From Couchioplanes caeruleus (lineage in GTDB: Bacteria > Actinomycetota > Actinomycetes > Mycobacteriales > Micromonosporaceae), in NCBI RefSeq assembly GCF_023499255.1, contig NZ_CP092183.1:6878501-6942500 (forward strand): 64,000 nt of DNA, in the 5' to 3' direction. The position numbers were made by a program, and so were the translations under genes. Below are positions 38,455-48,174 of the stretch, in pieces (position 1 is the first letter of the stretch; each line of letters starts with the position of its first letter). The notes beneath the pieces are model-generated. The model was not told the origin of the DNA and did not search any database. It saw only the letters and a program-made list of their open reading frames with translations.

Positions 38455-39042
38455 TCAGTCGCGATAAAGATGGCGCTTGGCGATGTACTGCACCACACCA
38501 TCGGGTACCAGGTACCAGACGGGGTGCCCCTTCGCGACCCGGGCCCGGCAGTCGCTGGACGAGATCGCCATCGCCGGCACCTCCACCAGCGTCACGCTGT
38601 CGGCCGGCAGATGGGCGGCGGAGAGCTCGAAGCCCGGCCGGGTGACGCCGACGAAATGCGCCAGCGAGAGCATCTCCAGCGCGTCCTTCCACGACAGGAT
38701 CCGCTCCAGCGCGTCGGCGCCGGTGATGAAGTACAGATCGGTCTCGGACCCGTAGATCGCGCGCAGGTCCCGCAGGGTGTCGATCGTGTACGTCGGCCCG
38801 TCCCGGTCGATGTCCGCGCGGCTCACATGGAAGCGCGGATTCGACGCGGTCGCGATCACCGTCATCAGGTAGCGGTCCTCGGCCGGGCTGACCGCGCCCT
38901 TCTGCCAGGGCTGACCGGTCGGCACGAACACCACCTCGTCGAGGTCGAAGCGGCTCTGCACCTCGCTCGCCGCCACCAGGTGACCGTGATGGATCGGGTC
39001 GAACGTCCCGCCCATGATCCCGATCCGCCGACGCCTGTCCAT
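38455..39042 (-). CDS. nadD: Nicotinate-nucleotide adenylyltransferase
   Basis: A 195-residue enzyme that adenylates nicotinate mononucleotide in NAD synthesis. The nucleotidyltransferase motif [19 protein letters not shown] and the C-terminal [13 protein letters not shown] are intact, as is [10 protein letters not shown], which helps bind substrate. Length is typical. It lies 89 bases upstream of rsfS on the same strand. In many actinobacteria proA and proB lie just upstream; here a hybrid histidine kinase gene does. Confidence 0.96.
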   Translation of the reverse strand: MDRRRRIGIMGGTFDPIHHGHLVAASEVQSRFDLDEVVFVPTGQPWQKGAVSPAEDRYLMTVIATASNPRFHVSRADIDRDGPTYTIDTLRDLRAIYGSETDLYFITGADALERILSWKDALEMLSLAHFVGVTRPGFELSAAHLPADSVTLVEVPAMAISSSDCRARVAKGHPVWYLVPDGVVQYIAKRHLYRD

Positions 39043-39068
39043 CGGCGAATCCTAGATCAATCGCCCGA

Positions 39069-40592
39069 TCAGCTGTCGAGGCGCTTGCGGACCGCGGCCA
39101 GCAGATCCTCCGCGGTGAAGGGCTTCTCGAGCAGCGCCACGCCCGGGTCGAGGGTGCCCTGCGAGGCCAGGACCGGCTGGGCGTACCCGGACATGTAGAG
39201 CACCCGGGTCTCGGGCCGTACGCCGGTGAGCCGCTCGGCCAGCTCCTTGCCCAGCATGCCGGGCATCACGACGTCGCTGACCAGCAGGTCGATCGTGCCC
39301 TCGTGCAGCGCCGCCACCTCGAGCGCCCGGGTGCCGCCGTCGGCCGACAGCACGTGGTAGCCCGCCCCGGACAGGATGCGCCCGGCCACGTCCCGCAGCG
39401 CCGCCTCGTCCTCGACCACGAGCAGCGTCTCGCCGTGCCCGAGGGTGGCGGCGGGCTCCGGTTCGGCCGGCTCCTCCGGGGCCTCCCCCTGCGAGGCCGG
39501 CAGCAGCACGGTGACGGTGGTGCCCACGCCCGGCTCCGAGGCGATGCCGACGCTGCCGCCGGCCTGGGTGGCGATGCCGTAGACCGTCGCCAGGCCCAGC
39601 CCGGCCGCCTCGTGGTTGGGCTTGGTGGTGAAGAACGGCTCGAACGCCCGCTCCACCACGTCCGGCGTCATCCCGCGGCCCGAGTCGCAGACCCGCAGCC
39701 GTACGTAGTCGCCGGAAGTCAGCTCCGGGTGCTCGCCGGGCGACAGGTGCGCGGCCGCGGTGTCGATGACGAGGCTGCCACCGCCGGGCATCGCGTCGCG
39801 GGCGTTCACGGCGAGGCTGACCAGCAGCTGCTCGATCTGACCCGGGTCACAGGTCACCGTGGGCAGCGTCGCGGCCGGGTTCGTGACCAGCCCGATGTGT
39901 TCGCCGAGCGTACGGCGCAGCAGCTCCTCGACCTCGCGGAGCACCTCGTTCAGGTCCAGCACCTGCGGCCGGATCACCTCGCGGCGGGCGAACTTCAGCA
40001 GCTGATGGGTGAGGCCGGTGCCCCGTTCGCCGGCCTTGACCACCTGGCGCGCGTCGGCCGCGATGGTGGCCACGTCCGGGCTGGGCGACTCGGCCTCCTC
40101 GATGACGAAGTGGGCGTAGTTCACGATCACGCCGAGGAGGTTGTTGAAGTCGTGCGCGATGCCGCCGGCTAGCTGCCCCAGTGCCTCCAGCCGCTGACTG
40201 CGGTGCCCCTGCGCCGCCGCCTCCAGCTGCCGGCGCTCGGTGACGTCGCGGACCACCGCCACGGTCAGCTCACCCTGCGCGGTGGAGACGACGGCCAGCG
40301 ACGCCTCGGCGGGGAACTCCGTGCCGTCGCGCCGGAGCACGCGCAGGGAGACCGTGCCCATCGGCCCGGCACCCATTCCCCGGCCCGAGCGCTTGGCCTC
40401 CTCGGGAAAGGCGTCCCGCGCGGCCTCGGTGAGCAACACGTCGGCGTGCTTGCCGAGCAGCTCGTCGCGGGGCCAGCCGAAGATCTCCTCGGCCCGGTCG
40501 TTGAGCAGGACGATCCGCCCCTCGTCCATGACGACGATGGCATCCGGGGCAGCCTGCAGAAGACCGCCGGACAGCTCCTCGGACCACTCCAC
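39069..40592 (-). CDS. Soluble PAS hybrid histidine kinase with receiver domain
   Basis: A 507-residue cytosolic signalling protein. A PAS domain spans about residues 8-120 (APDAIVVMDEGRIVLLNDRAEEIFGW). The phospho-acceptor is His147 in GGIAHDFNNLLGVIV. The ATPase domain shows N-box VSLAVNARDAMPGGG, DSGRGMTPDVVERAFEPFFTTK and GLGLATVYGI. The C-terminal receiver has EDE near 395 and phospho-Asp440 in LLVSDVVMPG. The order matches PAS-HisKA-HATPase-REC hybrid kinases. No membrane span, partner regulator or phosphotransfer gene is adjacent. GTG 40592 has GGGGTGAG ahead. It ends 26 bases before nadD. Confidence 0.93.
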   Translation of the reverse strand: MEWSEELSGGLLQAAPDAIVVMDEGRIVLLNDRAEEIFGWPRDELLGKHADVLLTEAARDAFPEEAKRSGRGMGAGPMGTVSLRVLRRDGTEFPAEASLAVVSTAQGELTVAVVRDVTERRQLEAAAQGHRSQRLEALGQLAGGIAHDFNNLLGVIVNYAHFVIEEAESPSPDVATIAADARQVVKAGERGTGLTHQLLKFARREVIRPQVLDLNEVLREVEELLRRTLGEHIGLVTNPAATLPTVTCDPGQIEQLLVSLAVNARDAMPGGGSLVIDTAAAHLSPGEHPELTSGDYVRLRVCDSGRGMTPDVVERAFEPFFTTKPNHEAAGLGLATVYGIATQAGGSVGIASEPGVGTTVTVLLPASQGEAPEEPAEPEPAATLGHGETLLVVEDEAALRDVAGRILSGAGYHVLSADGGTRALEVAALHEGTIDLLVSDVVMPGMLGKELAERLTGVRPETRVLYMSGYAQPVLASQGTLDPGVALLEKPFTAEDLLAAVRKRLDS

Positions 40593-40651
40593 CGCTCACC
40601 CCCGTGCTCTCGAGGCTATCCTCTCGAACCGGGAGCAAGGGGCGAAATTCT

Positions 40652-43162
40652 CTATCCGCGGGCGTGCAGCGCGCGGCGGACGTCGTCGTCGCCGTCCGTG
40701 ACCACCCGGCGCAGGATCGCCGAGAGATCGCCGCGGCCCAGCAGCCCGGCCGCGAGCTCCCGGGTGCGCTCGGCCACCACCACCGACGGGTACGCCGTGA
40801 CGGCCAGCCGCTCCCCGCTCATGCCGGTCCGGCGCGCGAGCATCCCCGGCATGTCGGCGAAGTACCGCTCGGCGTACGGCTCGACCAGCGGGAGCTGCTC
40901 CGGCTGCCAGAAGCCCTGTGCGGTGGCCTCGAGGATGCGGTTGGACGCGTCCGGATCCGAGATCACGAACTCCCAGGCGCGCGCCTTCGCCTCCGGGTCG
41001 GGCAGCGCCGCGCGGCACCGGGCCGCCGCCTGCTCACCCTGGGCGCTGCGGTCGCGCGCCAGCTCGGCCTCGATCCGCTCCGGCCCGGCCGCGCCCAGCA
41101 CCACCAGGCGCTGCAGGATCAGCCAGCGCAGGTCGGCGTCCACGGCCACGCCGTCGGGCACGTTCTCGCCGTCGAGCCAGCCCTGCAGGCGTGCCGTGTC
41201 GACGCTCGAGCCGATCAGCCCGCGCACCCCGGCGAGCTGGCGCGAGCTGCCCGGCTCGGCGGCGGCGACCAGCCGGTCGCAGGCCTGCGCGAGCATCTCC
41301 AGCGCGGCGGGCCGGGCCTCCGGCGTCGGATAGCGGTCCACCAGCGCCCGGGTCATCCGCAGCACGTCCTCGACGATGACCACCTCGCGCTCCACCGGCA
41401 GCGCGGCCAGCACCAGCGTGACCAGCTCGGCGACCGGCCGTTCGCCGTCGGTGACGGCGTCCAGCATCCCGCTCCACAGCACCGCGCGGGCGAGCGAGTC
41501 GTCCAGGAGCGGCAGGATCGCGGGCACGGCGGCGGCCGACTCGGGGTCGAGCCGGATCTTCGCGTACGCGAGGTCACCGTCGTTGACGAGCAGCAGGTCG
41601 GCGGCGGGCTCCCCGGCCAGCTCCGCGATCACGGTCCGGGCGCCGTCGGTCTCCGGGTCCACGTCGACCTCGATCATCCGGCGCCGGGTCACCGCACCGT
41701 CCGCGCCGCGGTCGTAGAGCCCCAGGCAGAGCTTGTGCGGGCGCAGCACCGGATGACCGTCCGGAGCGGTCTGCACGAGGGTGACCTGTTCATACCGGCC
41801 GTCGTCGGTGCGCTCGACCTCGGCGCGCAGCGTGTTGACCTGTTCGCGGCGCAGCCACACGTCGGCCCACCCGCCGAGGTCGCGGCCGCTGGCCCGGGAC
41901 ACGGCGGCGAGCAGGTCGGCCAGCGTGGCGTTGCCGTACGCGTGCGCCGCGAAGTGCTCGTTGAGCCCCGCGAGGAACGCCTTGTCCCCCACGTACGCGA
42001 CGAGCTGCCGGAGCACGGCGGCGCCCTTCGCATACGAGATGCCGTCGAAGTTGAGCAGCGCCAGCGCGGTGTCGTCGACGTCGGCCGGCGCGACCGGATG
42101 CGTCGAGGGGCGCTGGTCGGCGCGCATGCCCCACGCCTTGCGCTGCATCGCGAAGGTCGTCCAGGTCTCGGTGAACCGGGTGGCCTCGGCGGTGATCCGG
42201 GTGCCCAGGTATTCCGCGAACGACTCGTTGAGCCACAGGTCGTCCCACCACGCCATGGTCACCAGGTCGCCGAACCACTGGTGGGCCATCTCGTGGGCCA
42301 CGACCATCGCCCGCTGCTCGCGCTGGCCGTCGGTGACCGCGGAGCGGTAGATGAACTCGTCGCGGAACACGACGATCCCCGGGTTCTCCATCGCGCCGAA
42401 GTTGAACTCCGGCACGAACGCCTGCCCGTAGTGACCGAACGGGTATCGCACGTCGAAGAGCTCGTGATAGCGGTCCAGGCACTGCTTCGTGACCGTGAAC
42501 AGCTCGTCCGCCTGCTCGTCGAGGTGCTCGGCGAGCGCCTGCCGGCAGTACAGGGCCAGCGGGATGCCGTCGTGCTCGTCGGTCACCGCGTGGTACGGCC
42601 CGGCGATCAGCGACACGAAATACGTGGCCAGCGGCTTGGTCTGCGCGAACTCCCAGCGCCCGCCGCCCGCCGCACCCATCCGTTCGCCGTTGGCCGCCAC
42701 CAGCCAGCCCTCGGGCGCGGTGACCGCCAGCGTGAACGGCGCCTTGAGGTCCGGCTGGTCGAAGCAGGGGAAGATGCGCCGGGCGCCGTCCAGGAACATG
42801 TGCGCGTACAGGTAGACGCGGTCGTCGGCCGGGTCGACGAAGCGGTGCAGGCCCTCGCCGGTGTTCGAGTAGCGCATCTCCGCCTCGGCCACCAGCTCGT
42901 TGGTGGCGGCGAGCCCGGTCAGCGTGAGCCGCTCGCCGGCCAACGCGGACGGCTCCAGCCGGGTGCCGTTGAGCGTCGCCGAGATCAGTGAGGCGGGCTC
43001 CCACTCGACGAACGTCGAGCCGCCCGGCTCGGCGGAGAACGTCAGCACCGTCCGCGACCGGAACGTGTCACCGGGTGCGGTGATGTCCAGGTCGACGGCG
43101 TAGTCCGTGACGGTGATGGCGGCGGCCCTCTCGGTGGCCTCGGCGCGGGTCAGGCTCGGCAT
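40652..43162 (-). CDS. pepN: Aminopeptidase N (M1 metallopeptidase)
   Basis: An approximately 836-residue cytosolic zinc aminopeptidase of the actinobacterial PepN type. The substrate-binding motif is FGAMENPGIVVF. The zinc motif HEMAHQWFGDLVT (about residue 290) is followed by the third ligand Glu in LWLNESFAEYLG, and all ligands are present. The C-terminal ERAP1-like domain is complete. The start is uncertain: MPSLTRAEATERA (ATG 43162) fits the family, while GTG 43192 and ATG 43186 lie in frame with a weak GAGAAG site nearby. It is divergent from the pilin-like gene 71 bases away. Confidence 0.94.
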   Translation of the reverse strand: MPSLTRAEATERAAAITVTDYAVDLDITAPGDTFRSRTVLTFSAEPGGSTFVEWEPASLISATLNGTRLEPSALAGERLTLTGLAATNELVAEAEMRYSNTGEGLHRFVDPADDRVYLYAHMFLDGARRIFPCFDQPDLKAPFTLAVTAPEGWLVAANGERMGAAGGGRWEFAQTKPLATYFVSLIAGPYHAVTDEHDGIPLALYCRQALAEHLDEQADELFTVTKQCLDRYHELFDVRYPFGHYGQAFVPEFNFGAMENPGIVVFRDEFIYRSAVTDGQREQRAMVVAHEMAHQWFGDLVTMAWWDDLWLNESFAEYLGTRITAEATRFTETWTTFAMQRKAWGMRADQRPSTHPVAPADVDDTALALLNFDGISYAKGAAVLRQLVAYVGDKAFLAGLNEHFAAHAYGNATLADLLAAVSRASGRDLGGWADVWLRREQVNTLRAEVERTDDGRYEQVTLVQTAPDGHPVLRPHKLCLGLYDRGADGAVTRRRMIEVDVDPETDGARTVIAELAGEPAADLLLVNDGDLAYAKIRLDPESAAAVPAILPLLDDSLARAVLWSGMLDAVTDGERPVAELVTLVLAALPVEREVVIVEDVLRMTRALVDRYPTPEARPAALEMLAQACDRLVAAAEPGSSRQLAGVRGLIGSSVDTARLQGWLDGENVPDGVAVDADLRWLILQRLVVLGAAGPERIEAELARDRSAQGEQAAARCRAALPDPEAKARAWEFVISDPDASNRILEATAQGFWQPEQLPLVEPYAERYFADMPGMLARRTGMSGERLAVTAYPSVVVAERTRELAAGLLGRGDLSAILRRVVTDGDDDVRRALHARG

Positions 43163-43233
43163 GCCGACCATCATGCCCGAGAACATCGTCACGGCTTCTC
43201 ACAGACTGCTGACCGATGCCGACTGAAGGGGTC

Positions 43234-43812
43234 ATGCGGCTCAGCAGCGGGCGGCCCGCCGACGACGGGTTCACGATCATCGAGGTGATGGTCGCGCTCG
43301 CCCTCATCAGCACGGTGATGGCCGCGCTCGGCACGTACTTCGTGTCGTCGACGCGTACGAGCCGCTATCAGGCCCAGATCCAGACCGCGACGCGCCTCGC
43401 CCAGAGCGGGATGGAGGCCGCTCGCGGATTCGGCGGGCCGACCCTGCTGGTGGGGCGCGCGCAGTGCGGCGGCTGCACCGACGTGAGCGGCTTCGACTCC
43501 CTGGGCTACCTGTCCGACACCGTGCGCTGGGACGCGCCCGTCGCGGCGGTGACGGCGACCGTGCCGCTTCCGGACGTCGCGGAGATCACCTCCGTCAACG
43601 GGGTCTCCTACTACCGCTACTACTTCGTCGGACGCTGCTGGCAGGCGGCCGGCGGCGGCCGGTGCGGCGTGAACGACGCGCTGCCCGCGGCCATGATCCG
43701 CCTCGTCGTCGGCGTCGCCTGGCGCTCCCCCGACTGCCGAGACGCCGTCTGCATCCGCGCCGCCACCTCGCTGTTCAGCGCGGACCCGTCCGACCCGGTG
43801 TTCGCGCAGTGA
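43234..43812 (+). CDS. Type IV pilin-like (pseudopilin/PilV-like) protein
   Basis: A 192-residue protein with a class III signal: a short charged leader ending in ADDG, then FTIIEVMVALALISTVMAAL, that is a prepilin-peptidase site (G before F, Glu at mature position 5) and a hydrophobic helix. The mature domain is Cys-rich (QCGGCTD, CWQAAGGGRCG, SPDCRDAVCIR) and so probably disulfide-bonded outside the cell. ATG 43234 is used because GAAGGGG lies just ahead; ATG 43216 is the alternative. The stop overlaps the next gene (GTGA). No pilus ATPase, platform protein or prepilin peptidase is in the window. Confidence 0.8.
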   Translation: MRLSSGRPADDGFTIIEVMVALALISTVMAALGTYFVSSTRTSRYQAQIQTATRLAQSGMEAARGFGGPTLLVGRAQCGGCTDVSGFDSLGYLSDTVRWDAPVAAVTATVPLPDVAEITSVNGVSYYRYYFVGRCWQAAGGGRCGVNDALPAAMIRLVVGVAWRSPDCRDAVCIRAATSLFSADPSDPVFAQ

Positions 43813-45401
43813 TCCGCCGGTTCGTCTCCCGGGCCACCGGCGACCGCGGGTCGCTGCCCATGGCGATGCTGCTGATCCTCGTCGGCGTGTCGCTCAGCGG
43901 CCTGCTCGCCGCGGCCGTGTCGGCGCAGATCTCCGGCACCCGCGCGACCGTGCACAGCTCCGAGGCCCTGGACGCGGCACAGTCCGGGATCGACGTCGCC
44001 CTGGGTCAGATCCGTCTCGCCGTGACCGACGGCGCGGGCGACCCGGCGAAGCTGCCCTGCGGCCCGTTCACCGGCACGGTCAACACCGCCACCGACCAGT
44101 CCTACACCGTCGCCATCCACTATCTGCGCACGCAGCCGCCCGCGGGCGACGTCGGCTGGGCGCAGGCCAACAAGATGACGTGCACGGGCAGCCACCTGTC
44201 CGGCGCGGAAACCCCCGTCTACGTCCTGCTCTCGTCGACCGGTCGCGCTCTGGACACCGGAGGAACAACTGCTCCACGTACGGTCACAGCGACGTACACG
44301 CTGCACAGCGCCACCCGGGAGAACGTCGCCGGCGGACTCGTACACGTTCTCGGGCAGAACAACCCCGACCTGTGCTTCTCCGCGCCCGCAGGCACGCTGG
44401 TGGCCGGTGCGCCACTCACCCTGCAGGTCTGCGACAGCAACGACGACCGGCAGAAGTTCGCGTACGTGTCGAACCTGAACCTGGTCCTGGTCGCCTCCCG
44501 CGCGGACGGCTCGAAGGGCATGTGCCTGGACGCCGCGCCGGTGCACGGCGAGCAGGTCGTCTTCCGCGCCTGCGCCGAGCCGACCGCGGAACGGCAGCAG
44601 TGGAGCTTGAACGACCGCGCGAACTTCGAGGGCACCAAGAACGCCGCGCGCGACCAGCAGTGCTTCCACGTGGTCAGCCCCGGCATCGCCGGGAGCACGA
44701 TCGTGCTGCACGCGGCCGCCAGCGACCCGGCCGGTGTCTCGCAGTACGACAAGGCCTGCGGCGACGAATACACGGTCACCCGCAGCTTCCAGCCGGAGGC
44801 GGCCGTCGGCACCGGCGGCGCGGGCGCCAAGAGCAACCAGTTGGTGAACTTCCAGCAGTTCGGCCGCTGCTTCGACGTCTCCGGCAACGACGTGACGGCC
44901 CCGTACATGGTCATCTGGCCGTGCAAGCAGAGCCCCAACGGCATCGTGCAGTGGAACCAGGTCTGGCACCTGCCGGCGATCCCGGACGGCCACAGCAGCG
45001 GTGCGGGCGTCATCTGGCTGCACAGCGACCAGGACAACGGCACCTACTGCCTCAGCAGCCCCGGGCGGCTCAACCCGCCGGGGTACGACCCGGCGACCGC
45101 GTCGTACCCGAAGCTGGTGACGTGTGACCCGACGGCGCCGGCCACCCCCGCGACCACGTGGACGCGCCGCGGCGCCACGGGCGTGTTCGCCACCGCCTAC
45201 CGGATCGAGACCACGTACGGCGCCCCGACCGGGACCACCTGGTGCCTCGCCCCCACCGACACCGCACACGACTACTGGTACACGGGCAACAAGGACGTCA
45301 GCAAGGGCACGCTGGCGGTCTGCGACGGCACCCGCGGCCAGAAGTGGAACGCGGACCCGATGGTGCTCAGCTCGGCGGTGAGCGACGTCAGCGAGAAGTG
45401 A
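43809..45401 (+). CDS. PilX-like anchored protein with ricin-B-type lectin region
   Basis: A 530-residue protein beginning at GTG 43809, coupled to the pseudopilin gene. Residues about 14-45 form a hydrophobic segment (SLPMAMLLILVGVSLSGLLA) followed by an Ala-rich helix, as in PilX-type minor pilins, though without a clear prepilin cleavage site. Residues about 180-530 contain repeated Cys-containing units with Q-x-F/W patterns (DDRQKFAYVS, ERQQWSLND, IVQWNQVWHL, RGQKWNADPM), like a ricin-B beta-trefoil lectin. The likely place is the outer surface, possibly at a fibre tip, where it may bind glycans. That role is inferred. The stop region overlaps the convergent GNAT gene by 14 bases. Confidence 0.75.
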   Translation: MIRRFVSRATGDRGSLPMAMLLILVGVSLSGLLAAAVSAQISGTRATVHSSEALDAAQSGIDVALGQIRLAVTDGAGDPAKLPCGPFTGTVNTATDQSYTVAIHYLRTQPPAGDVGWAQANKMTCTGSHLSGAETPVYVLLSSTGRALDTGGTTAPRTVTATYTLHSATRENVAGGLVHVLGQNNPDLCFSAPAGTLVAGAPLTLQVCDSNDDRQKFAYVSNLNLVLVASRADGSKGMCLDAAPVHGEQVVFRACAEPTAERQQWSLNDRANFEGTKNAARDQQCFHVVSPGIAGSTIVLHAAASDPAGVSQYDKACGDEYTVTRSFQPEAAVGTGGAGAKSNQLVNFQQFGRCFDVSGNDVTAPYMVIWPCKQSPNGIVQWNQVWHLPAIPDGHSSGAGVIWLHSDQDNGTYCLSSPGRLNPPGYDPATASYPKLVTCDPTAPATPATTWTRRGATGVFATAYRIETTYGAPTGTTWCLAPTDTAHDYWYTGNKDVSKGTLAVCDGTRGQKWNADPMVLSSAVSDVSEK

Positions 45402-45840
45402 GCGCCAGCGACTTCTCGAAGCACACGCTGTACGGATTCCCCACGTACTCCCCGTACACCGGGATCGGCACGTAGCCCGCGGAGCGGTACAGCGCGATGG
45501 CCGCCGGCAGGTAGGTGCCGGTCTCCAGGCGCAGCACCGGCCGGTCCGCCGCCAGCGCCTCCTCCTCGAGCGCCACGATCAGCTGCCGGGCGATCCCCCG
45601 CCCCCGGTACGCCGGCCGCACGTACATCCGCTTGAGTTCGGCGACACCCGGCTCCAGGGGCTGCCACGCCCCGCACGCCACGACCCGCCCGTCCACCACC
45701 ACGACCAGGTACGCCACGCCGTGGTGGGTGAGGTAGACCTGACCGTCCTGTCCACCGTCGGCCTCGGCGAGCTCCCGCTGCTGCGCGACGAGCAGCGCGG
45801 CCAGCTCGGGATCGGTGGCGGTACGGGACTCGATCAGCAT
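45388..45840 (-). CDS. GNAT-family N-acetyltransferase
   Basis: A 150-residue acetyltransferase. The acetyl-CoA-binding motif A is VAELKRMYVRPAYRGRGIARQLI (Q/RxxGxG/A seen in YRGRGIA), and the end shows AIALYRSAGYVPIPVYGEYVGNPYS as in small actinobacterial GNATs. The substrate is unknown. It is convergent with the lectin gene and the two coding regions overlap by 14 bases. It lies downstream of obg on the same strand, with 59 bases between. Confidence 0.88.
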   Translation of the reverse strand: MLIESRTATDPELAALLVAQQRELAEADGGQDGQVYLTHHGVAYLVVVVDGRVVACGAWQPLEPGVAELKRMYVRPAYRGRGIARQLIVALEEEALAADRPVLRLETGTYLPAAIALYRSAGYVPIPVYGEYVGNPYSVCFEKSLALTSR

Positions 45841-45899
45841 CCCGCCAACCTAGATCGCGCCCGTTTCCAGCACGTTGCGCCGATCTGGACGGGAGCCGA

Positions 45900-47399
45900 T
45901 CACTCGTCGTCCAGGTCGTCGTCGTCCGTGACGAGGACGGGCTTGGCCGACATCGAGACCGTCGACACCGTGCCGTCCTCCGACATGTGCAGCAGCTCGT
46001 CGTCCGAGCGGATGCGGCGCGCCTTGCGGGCGGCCAGGCGCTCCGCGGCCGAGGCGCGGCCCGTGACGTCCTCGAGGCGGGCGTCCGTGCCGCGCGGGCC
46101 GGAGACGAACTCGCCCGCGTTGGGCTGCCAGTCGAACTCCTGCTCGGCGATGCGCACCGGGTCGCCGGCCTTCGCGCCCTTCTTCGCCAGCGCCGCCTCG
46201 ACCCCGACGCGCTCGAGCCGGTCGGACAGGTAGCCGACGGCCTCGTCGTTGTCGAAGTTCGTCTGGCGGATCCAGCGCTCGACCTGGACGCCACGGACGA
46301 CGTACACGCCGTCGGCGTCCTGCTCGATCGTGAAGCCCTTCTCGTCCACCGCGCGGGGGCGGACCACCGTACGCGTGGGCTCGATGACCGGGGTGGCCAG
46401 GCGGTGCGCGGCGACGGCCTCGGCCAGCGCGTACGTGAACTCCTTGAGCCCTTCCCGGGTGACCGCGCTGACCTCGAAGACGCGGTAGCCGCGGGCCTCC
46501 AGGTCGGGGCGGACCATCTCGGCCAGGTCCCGCCCGTCCGGGATGTCGATCTTGTTGAGCACCACCATGCGCGGCCGCTCCTCCAGCCCCCCGTACGCGG
46601 CCAGCTCCGCCTCGATGGCCTCCAGGTCGGCGATCGGGTCGCGTTCGATCTCGGGCGCCGCCGCGTCGAGAACGTGGACCAGCACCGAGGTGCGCTCGAT
46701 GTGCCGCAGGAACTCCAGGCCCAGCCCCTTGCCGGTGGCCGCGCCCGGGATCAGGCCGGGCACGTCGGCGACCGTGAAGGTCTCCTCGCCGGCCTGCACG
46801 ACGCCGAGGTTCGGCACCAGCGTGGTGAACGGGTAGTCGGCGATCTTCGGCTTCGCCGCGGAGATGACCGAGATCAGCGACGACTTGCCGGCCGACGGGA
46901 ACCCCACCAGCCCCACCTCGGCGACACTCTTGAGCTCCAGGACCACGTCGAACCGGTCGCCGGGCTCGCCGAGTTCGGCGAAGCCGGGCACCTTGCGCCG
47001 GGTGTTGGCCAGCGACGCGTTGCCGCGCCCGCCCCGGCCGCCACGGGCCACCTCGAAGGTGGTGCCCTCCCCGACGAGGTCGGCGAGGACCTCGCCCTCG
47101 GGGGTCTGCACGACCGTGCCGTTGGGCACCTTCAGGACCAGGTTCGCGCCGTTCGCGCCGTCCCGGTTGGCGCCCATGCCCCCGGTGCCGTTCTGCGCCT
47201 TGACGTGCGGGCGGAAGTGGAAGTCGAGCAGGGTGTGCTGCTGCGGGTCGACGGCGAGGGTGATGCTGCCGCCGTGGCCGCCGTCGCCGCCGTCGGGCCC
47301 GCCGAGGGGCTTGAATTTCTCCCGGCGTACGGAGACACAGCCGTGGCCGCCGTCACCTGCCTGCAGGTGCAGCACGACCCGGTCGACGAACGTAGCCAC
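45900..47399 (-). CDS. obg: GTPase Obg/CgtA
   Basis: A 499-residue ribosome-assembly and stress GTPase. The Gly-rich Obg fold covers about 1-158 ([33 protein letters not shown]). The G domain follows with G1 GFPSAGKSS, the G2 region [15 protein letters not shown]3 DVPGLI, and G4 NKID. The C-terminal OCT domain ([35 protein letters not shown]) is complete and is followed by an acidic tail ending DDDDLDDE. It lies downstream of rplU-rpmA, the standard order. Confidence 0.97.
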   Translation of the reverse strand: MATFVDRVVLHLQAGDGGHGCVSVRREKFKPLGGPDGGDGGHGGSITLAVDPQQHTLLDFHFRPHVKAQNGTGGMGANRDGANGANLVLKVPNGTVVQTPEGEVLADLVGEGTTFEVARGGRGGRGNASLANTRRKVPGFAELGEPGDRFDVVLELKSVAEVGLVGFPSAGKSSLISVISAAKPKIADYPFTTLVPNLGVVQAGEETFTVADVPGLIPGAATGKGLGLEFLRHIERTSVLVHVLDAAAPEIERDPIADLEAIEAELAAYGGLEERPRMVVLNKIDIPDGRDLAEMVRPDLEARGYRVFEVSAVTREGLKEFTYALAEAVAAHRLATPVIEPTRTVVRPRAVDEKGFTIEQDADGVYVVRGVQVERWIRQTNFDNDEAVGYLSDRLERVGVEAALAKKGAKAGDPVRIAEQEFDWQPNAGEFVSGPRGTDARLEDVTGRASAAERLAARKARRIRSDDELLHMSEDGTVSTVSMSAKPVLVTDDDDLDDE

Positions 47400-47480
47400 T
47401 TGGTAACTCCCACCTCAAACGCTGTGTCTTCCCCTGCCAGAACACCAGCACGGCCGTGCGGCTTCCCGATGGGGAAACGC

Positions 47481-47518
47481 CAGCGGGCCGCGGACCCCGT
47501 AAGGTCCACGACCCGCTG
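47481..47518 (-). terminator. Hairpin between rpmA and obg
   Basis: Outer stem CAGCGGG/CCCGCTG and inner stem GGACC/GGTCC, with a second G-C hairpin around 47528-47545, fill the 150-base gap between rpmA and obg. This may be an intrinsic terminator or attenuator that lets ribosomal protein genes be expressed more strongly than obg. Confidence 0.55.
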
Positions 47519-47549
47519 CGATGCTGTCGGCCGCCACGGCGGCCGGGTC

Positions 47550-47822
47550 TTACTCTGCCGAGGCCGAAGCCGCGACCGGCACGATGCTGATGGTCTTGCG
47601 GCCACGCTTGTGACCGAAGAGCACGTTGCCCGCGGCGAGCGCGAACAGCGTGTCGTCGCCACCGCGGCCGACCAGGTCGCCCGGGTGGAACTTCGTGCCG
47701 CGCTGCCGGACGATGATCTCGCCCGCGTTCACCAGCTGGCCGCCGAACCGCTTGACACCGAGCCGCTGGGCGGCGGAGTCACGGCCGTTCCGAGAGCTGG
47801 ATGCACCCTTTTTGTGAGCCAT
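47550..47822 (-). CDS. rpmA: 50S ribosomal protein L27
   Basis: A 90-residue ribosomal protein located near the peptidyl-transferase centre. It starts [16 protein letters not shown] and continues [23 protein letters not shown], which is diagnostic. There is no Firmicutes-type N-terminal cleavage extension. It lies 12 bases after rplU and ends with an Ser/Ala-rich tail (PVAASASAE). Confidence 0.98.
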   Translation of the reverse strand: MAHKKGASSSRNGRDSAAQRLGVKRFGGQLVNAGEIIVRQRGTKFHPGDLVGRGGDDTLFALAAGNVLFGHKRGRKTISIVPVAASASAE

Positions 47823-47834
47823 GGCGGTTCGTCC

Positions 47835-48149
47835 CTACTTCCCGCTGGAGATGCCGGTCACCTTGACGAGGGTCAGCGGCTGACGGTGACCCTGGCGCTT
47901 GTGGTAGCCGGTCTTGTTCTTGAACTTGTGGATCCGGATCTTCGGACCCTTGGTGTGCTCGGCGATCTCGCCGGACACCGTCACGTTGGCAAGCTTGGCC
48001 GCATCGGTCACCAGGTTGTCACCGTCGACGAGGAGGACCGCGGCGAGCGTCAGCGAGTCGCCGGGCACACCCGCGAGCTTCTCGACCTCGATCACGTCGC
48101 CCTCGGCAACCTTGTACTGCTTGCCGCCGGTCTTGACGATCGCGTACAT
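47835..48149 (-). CDS. rplU: 50S ribosomal protein L21
   Basis: A 104-residue ribosomal protein, first gene of rplU-rpmA(-obg). The N-terminus is [20 protein letters not shown], and the conserved region [21 protein letters not shown] is near the C-terminus. It binds 23S rRNA domain I. Its 5' leader holds a small stem-loop that could serve in autoregulation. Confidence 0.98.
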   Translation of the reverse strand: MYAIVKTGGKQYKVAEGDVIEVEKLAGVPGDSLTLAAVLLVDGDNLVTDAAKLANVTVSGEIAEHTKGPKIRIHKFKNKTGYHKRQGHRQPLTLVKVTGISSGK

Positions 48150-48174
48150 GGGACGCGGACTCCCTGAGACTTAC

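Noticed and set aside
43464..43808. Upstream extension of the lectin gene frame
   Set aside because: This part is out-of-frame shadow of the pseudopilin gene (Arg-rich); the GTG at 43809 overlapping the stop is the sensible start.
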